A stretch of DNA of 64,000 bases, from positions 112,633-176,632 of the forward strand of contig JAGHVB010000020.1 in the NCBI GenBank assembly GCA_018064525.1, in the 5' to 3' direction. How positions within the stretch are numbered: the stretch's first letter is position 1; every line of letters begins with the position of its first letter. Shown in pieces: positions 60,010-64,000 of this stretch. Source of the stretch: Candidatus Treponema merdequi. Its GTDB lineage: Bacteria; Spirochaetota; Spirochaetia; Treponematales; Treponemataceae. The position numbers and the translations under genes are program-made. The notes beneath the pieces were generated by a model that was not told where the DNA came from, did no database searches, and was given only the letters and a program-made list of their open reading frames with translations.

Positions 60010-61092
60010 ATGAAACGTTTACTTTGTGCTGCTTTATTTGCTGCTGCAGCTTTTTCAAGTGCTTTTGCACAGGCTAATCTTCAGCCTCTGGTTGTTGTTA
60101 AACTCAATGGTCACGAAACTATTTCTCTTAAAGATTTAAAAGATTCTGTAGAGACTTATCAGTCTCAGGCTGGCAAACAGTTTACAGTTGAAGAAAAAAA
60201 AGAACTTCTTGAATCTCTGATTGACCAGAAACTGATTGTTCAGGCTGCAAAAAAAGAGGGAATCGTTTTCTCTGATTCACAGATTGATCAGTATTACCTT
60301 GCAAATATGTCTCAGATGATCGGTCGTCAGGTTTCTGAAAAGGAATTTGCAGATATCGTTCGTCAGCAGACAGGAAAAACAGTTGATGAGTTCCTTGTTT
60401 CCCAGGTAAGAATGAATGTTGCTCAGTACAAGGCATATCTTAGAAATCAGCTTACAGCACAGCAGTATGTAATGACTAAAAAACAGGCAGAAATCAATGC
60501 TGTTCAGCCTTCTGATAAAGAAATCCGTGATTTTTATGAATTGAATAAATCAAAACTTGTATGGAATGATATGGTTCATATGTTCCTCGTTTCTGTTAAA
60601 AAAGGAACTGATGTTTCGGCCGCAAAAGCCAAAATCGAAAAAATGATCTCTGATTACTCAAGTGGAAAGCTTTCAATAGATTCAATGAGAGATGCTGCAA
60701 GAGATCCAGCTGCTGCCGGATATGTAGCAGGTGATCTTATGGTTGAAAAAACTGAGCAGTATGCAAATTCTCTCGGAGTTACATACGAAAGAGTTCTCCA
60801 GATTTTTGAAGAACCTTTAAATAAAGCTTCTTCCCTCAAAGAAACAGATGCAGATTATCAGTTTTATATTCTTCTCGAAAAATATAACGCAAAAATGCTT
60901 GGAATTTCTGATATCATTCAGCCAGGAACTACACTTACAGTTTATGAATATATCAAGGGAAATCTTGCAAACCAGATGAAGAGTGTTGCTCTTGTAAAAG
61001 CTGTTCAGGATATTTCAAACGAACTCAATGTTCCTGCAAATGTTGAACGCAAAAAAACTGGCGCAGAATTGGATAAACTTCTTAACTGGTAA
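60010..61092 (+). CDS. Secreted SurA-N/PPIase-like chaperone
   Basis: Signal peptide MKRLLCAALFAAAAFSSAFAQ; LLESLIDQKLIVQAAKKEGIVFSDSQIDQYY. Preferred start 60010 (ORF track 59980). Confidence 0.75.
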   Translation: MKRLLCAALFAAAAFSSAFAQANLQPLVVVKLNGHETISLKDLKDSVETYQSQAGKQFTVEEKKELLESLIDQKLIVQAAKKEGIVFSDSQIDQYYLANMSQMIGRQVSEKEFADIVRQQTGKTVDEFLVSQVRMNVAQYKAYLRNQLTAQQYVMTKKQAEINAVQPSDKEIRDFYELNKSKLVWNDMVHMFLVSVKKGTDVSAAKAKIEKMISDYSSGKLSIDSMRDAARDPAAAGYVAGDLMVEKTEQYANSLGVTYERVLQIFEEPLNKASSLKETDADYQFYILLEKYNAKMLGISDIIQPGTTLTVYEYIKGNLANQMKSVALVKAVQDISNELNVPANVERKKTGAELDKLLNW

Positions 61093-61104
61093 TTGGAGTA
61101 ATCT

Positions 61105-61515
61105 GTGTCACGAAGAAAAAGTAGAATTATTGCATTTCAGGCAATTTATTCATGGGATGTTTCAGGTGAATCTTTAGAAGATCTGCTCAAGTTTTCGTGG
61201 GTTGATGCAAAAGAAAATCTTGATGAAAGTGAACTTGCTTTTTCAAGAATTCTTATTGGTGGAACTATCGAGAACAGCGGTTCAGTTGATCAATTGATTA
61301 AATCGCATTTAAGCGCAAACTGGAATTTTGACAGACTTAATAAAGTAACGCTTGCGATTTTAAGAATAAGTGTCTATTCACTTATCTATCAGAAGGATAT
61401 TGCTCCTTCTATTGTTATTGACGAAGCGATTGATCTTGCAAAAGAATTTGGACCGGATGATTCATTCAAGTTTATAAATGCAATGCTCGACAAAATCAGT
61501 AAAGAAAATAAATAG
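61105..61515 (+). CDS. nusB: Transcription antitermination protein NusB (GTG start)
   Basis: SRRKSRIIAFQAIYSWDVSG; VTLAILRISVYSLIY; VIDEAIDLAKEFGPDDSFKFINAMLDKI. Confidence 0.93.
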   Translation: MSRRKSRIIAFQAIYSWDVSGESLEDLLKFSWVDAKENLDESELAFSRILIGGTIENSGSVDQLIKSHLSANWNFDRLNKVTLAILRISVYSLIYQKDIAPSIVIDEAIDLAKEFGPDDSFKFINAMLDKISKENK

Positions 61516-61540
61516 ACAAAAAAAGGAAATCTTAATAGTG

Positions 61541-63424
61541 AAAAGCAGTCAGAAAAATTATGGCCTTTTAAAAAGATTATCGCTGATAATTTTTGCCGTA
61601 ATTTTTTGCGGCTGCTTTTTTTCATGTTCATCAAAGGTAACTGTAAATTCAATTACAAAAACTTTTGATGAAATAGACAGGTATATTCTTCTTGAACAGA
61701 CAGAAGATGCTGTCAGATTACTAAAAAAGACAGATAAAAAAAGTCTTGCTCCGAATATTCGTCTTGGAATTTATAAACGCTATGTTCAGCTTGGAGAAAC
61801 AAAACTTGCTGCAAATCTTTTAAAATCCTGTCTTTCAAAAAATCCAAAGGATCTTTCTGTTACAGCTGTCTATACGAGCGTCCTTTTAAAAAACGGAAAA
61901 ATAAATGAGGCCTTTGAGTTAAGTAAAAAACTTTCGGGCACAGAATATGCTTCTCTTTATGCAGAAGCTCTCTTAAAAAAAGAACTTTCCGGTGGTAAAA
62001 AAATATACTTCAGGGATTACTGCACCGATGATTATTCTTCTGTTTATTACGATGCATATCTCGGTTCAAAAGATAATGCATGGCTCAGAAACTGTGCAGT
62101 AATCAGTCTTATAAATTCAAATCTTTCTCAGGCATATTCTTATCATCCTCAGAATTTTTCAGATGCAGAAGACGCATATTTCTGGGCTCTTGTTTCGTAT
62201 GATAATAAAAAGTTTGTTGAAGCTTCTGAAGATTTGAAAGCTGCGAAAAAAATTCTGCTTTATGATGAATCTGAAAATGAAAAATTAAAACTTAAAATCA
62301 GTGCAATTCTTGCAGATGCTTACATAAATCTGTCAGAAGAAAAACTTGCAGGTGAAGAACGGAATTTAATAATTGGTGGAGTAGAATCTTTCATTGAAAA
62401 AGAAGAAGCAGAAGAGAAAAGCTTTGATTCAGAAATTCCTCAAACAGATATCTTCAGTGTAATTTATCTTAATAATGCACTCTGGTGCCTGGCCAAAAAT
62501 GATCTGCAAGGGGCTTATAATACTCTGAAGTTTGTTGTAAGTAAATATCCTGATTATGTTCCGGGTCTTATTGCCTACGGAAATTTTGCTTACAATTCCA
62601 GTCAGTTAAAACTTGATGATCCACTTACGATGGAACTTCGCAGACTTGGAATCCGTTCATTGGATATGAAAAAATTCGATTCGCTTCCTCGTATTCCTGT
62701 TGAAGATGCACTCGAAAAAATGAATCAGAGTCTTGATAGATTTAAAAATTATGATCTTTATGTTGCAATGCTTGATCTAAAAGATAAAAATACAAAGTGG
62801 TCATCTGTAAAGGCAAGGCTTGCAGAAATATATCATGTTATAGAACTTAATACGCTTTCAACAAATTTTTATCCACCTCAAATTGCAAGATATGCAGTTT
62901 ACTCAATTGTTTTGTGTGAGAGGACTGATGAAGCAGAAGATCTTTTTAACAAGTATATTAAACGTCGTTATGAAATAAATCCATCTGAAAATTTTTATGA
63001 TGAAATTTTTAGAAATATAAATAAGATGCAGACCTGGGAAATTGAATATGCTGCATGGTTTGCAGTACAGAAAAAATCAGCTTCTGTTGCAGCGCGTCTT
63101 TATGAATATATTGTATTTAATGAATACATTCAGGATTCAAAACGTATTCAGGAAATTTCTCCTCGTGCAACGATTTCTTCAATGATGAATCTTGCGATGA
63201 TTTATTCAAGTACAAAAAGAAAAGATGATGCGTTAAAATTGTATGGAAAAATTTCCGGACGTGCAGCAGATAATATTTCAAAAGCAGAAAGTTTGTATCG
63301 TATCGGATTGATTTATTCAGAATTAAAACAGACAGAAGATTCTGAAAAGTATCTCAAGTATGCACTTCAGTTAAATCCTGAACATGCAAAAGCTCGCATT
63401 CTTTTGACAGCACTTTCAAAATAA
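61541..63424 (+). CDS. TPR-repeat lipoprotein
   Basis: Hydrophobic lipoprotein-like N-terminus IIFAVIFCGCFFSCSSK; repeated helical units; GTG at 61541 with SD preferred (ORF track start 61478). Confidence 0.75.
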   Translation, partial: KSSQKNYGLLKRLSLIIFAVIFCGCFFSCSSKVTVNSITKTFDEIDRYILLEQTEDAVRLLKKTDKKSLAPNIRLGIYKRYVQLGETKLAANLLKSCLSKNPKDLSVTAVYTSVLLKNGKINEAFELSKKLSGTEYASLYAEALLKKELSGGKKIYFRDYCTDDYSSVYYDAYLGSKDNAWLRNCAVISLINSNLSQAYSYHPQNFSDAEDAYFWALVSYDNKKFVEASEDLKAAKKILLYDESENEKLKLKISAILADAYINLSEEKLAGEERNLIIGGVESFIEKEEAEEKSFDSEIPQTDIFSVIYLNNALWCLAKNDLQGAYNTLKFVVSKYPDYVPGLIAYGNFAYNSSQLKLDDPLTMELRRLGIRSLDMKKFDSLPRIPVEDALEKMNQSLDRFKNYDLYVAMLDLKDKNTKWSSVKARLAEIYHVIELNTLSTNFYPPQIARYAVYSIVLCERTDEAEDLFNKYIKRRYEINPSENFYDEIFRNINKMQTWEIEYAAWFAVQKKSASVAARLYEYIVFNEYIQDSKRIQEISPRATISSMMNLAMIYSSTKRKDDALKLYGKISGRAADNISKAESLYRIGLIYSELKQTEDSEKYLKYALQLNPEHAKARILLTALSK

Positions 63425-63439
63425 ATTTTTAATAAAAAA

Positions 63440-63485
63440 AAAGTGTACCTTCAAAAATTGTCTTCAACTTTTGGAAGTACACTTT
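63440..63485. terminator. Bidirectional terminator between convergent genes
   Basis: AAAGTGTACCTTCAAAA ... TTTTGGAAGTACACTTT. Confidence 0.9.
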
Positions 63486-63530
63486 ATTGATTTTAAATCA
63501 GTTTAACCAGTCGTTTTTTTAAATAAAAAA

Positions 63531-63806
63531 TTATTTTTCAATTACTGCGATAATATCTGACTGTTTAACGATGAGATATTCTTCACCGTCCATTTTAATC
63601 TGTGTTCCTGAATATTTGTCATACATAATTGTCTGACCAGGTTTTACAGTTACAGGATCTTTTTCTGTTCCAGGTCCTACAGCTTCTACTGTTGCAGTCT
63701 GAGTTTTTTCCTGTGCTGCATCTGGAATGATAATTCCTGATGCTGTTTTAGATTCTGCTTTTGCAGGTTTTAAGAGAACTCTGTCTGCCAATGGAATGAT
63801 TTTCAT
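63531..63806 (-). CDS. groES: Co-chaperonin GroES
   Basis: MKIIPLADRVLLKPAKAESKTASGIIIPDAAQEKTQ...GTQIKMDGEEYLIVKQSDIIAVIEK. Confidence 0.97.
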   Translation of the reverse strand: MKIIPLADRVLLKPAKAESKTASGIIIPDAAQEKTQTATVEAVGPGTEKDPVTVKPGQTIMYDKYSGTQIKMDGEEYLIVKQSDIIAVIEK

Positions 63807-63949
63807 CTATGTGCTCCTTAATTTGAATTACGTTTATATATATAAAATATAGTAATTTAAGGGGAATTTGGTCAAGAAAGTTGCCCAAAATAATGCCTAA
63901 AAAAAATAAAAAAAAATTGCAAAATTTTTAAAAAAAAGATAAAAAGTTG

Positions 63950-63979
63950 TTGACACAAAATAATAAAAAGTGATATATT
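63950..63979 (+). promoter_or_regulatory. Strong sigma-70-like promoter at right edge (TTGACA-18-TATATT)
   Basis: Direct reading; transcribed gene lies outside the window. Confidence 0.65.
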
Positions 63980-64000
63980 CACATCACTCGCGCATGACAC

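Noticed and set aside
63807-63900. CIRCE heat-shock operator upstream of groES
   Set aside because: No TTAGCACTC-N9-GAGTGCTAA match found; only an imperfect AT-rich inverted repeat.

Overview
This 64-kb window looks like a low-GC spirochaete chromosome, most likely a Treponema-like organism (inferred from gene content, short AlaRS form and codon bias, not from a search). Most of it is ordinary: a glycerol catabolism operon, ilvB, argH, leuB, thrC, murA, alaS, pepT, malQ, nusB, groES, a ChvE/Mms-type sugar ABC transporter and a lipid/glycolipid synthesis cluster. No rRNA, tRNA or CRISPR array was recognised. Accessory or unusual content: (1) a compact operon at about 38.1-47.1 kb with an ECF sigma factor, HlyD-like adaptor, C39-peptidase ABC exporter, second ABC exporter, orphan solute-binding lipoprotein and TolC-like protein. 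It resembles NHLP/NHLM RiPP-export machinery but has no visible precursor peptide or modification enzyme. (2) A family of three long imperfect palindromes (about 21.63-21.75, 28.97-29.13 and 37.85-37.98 kb) whose stem sequences differ but stay self-complementary, while apical motifs are shared. (3) A GH13 glycosidase with a histone-H1-like Lys/Ala/Ser tail. (4) A BspA-type LRR protein with three tandem AT-hook motifs. (5) An Rpn-family nuclease with a well-placed internal SD and ATG suggesting an intragenic RpnS-like product. (6) A degenerate GGDEF protein that keeps its I-site. (7) Several consensus promoters placed so that mRNAs would be leaderless. (8) A possible attenuator (MWWE leader) before an ABC exporter. 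(9) A dense patch of unrelated short repeats at 7.6-8.1 kb, including a MITE-like palindromic element. Names rest on motif recognition and translation only.
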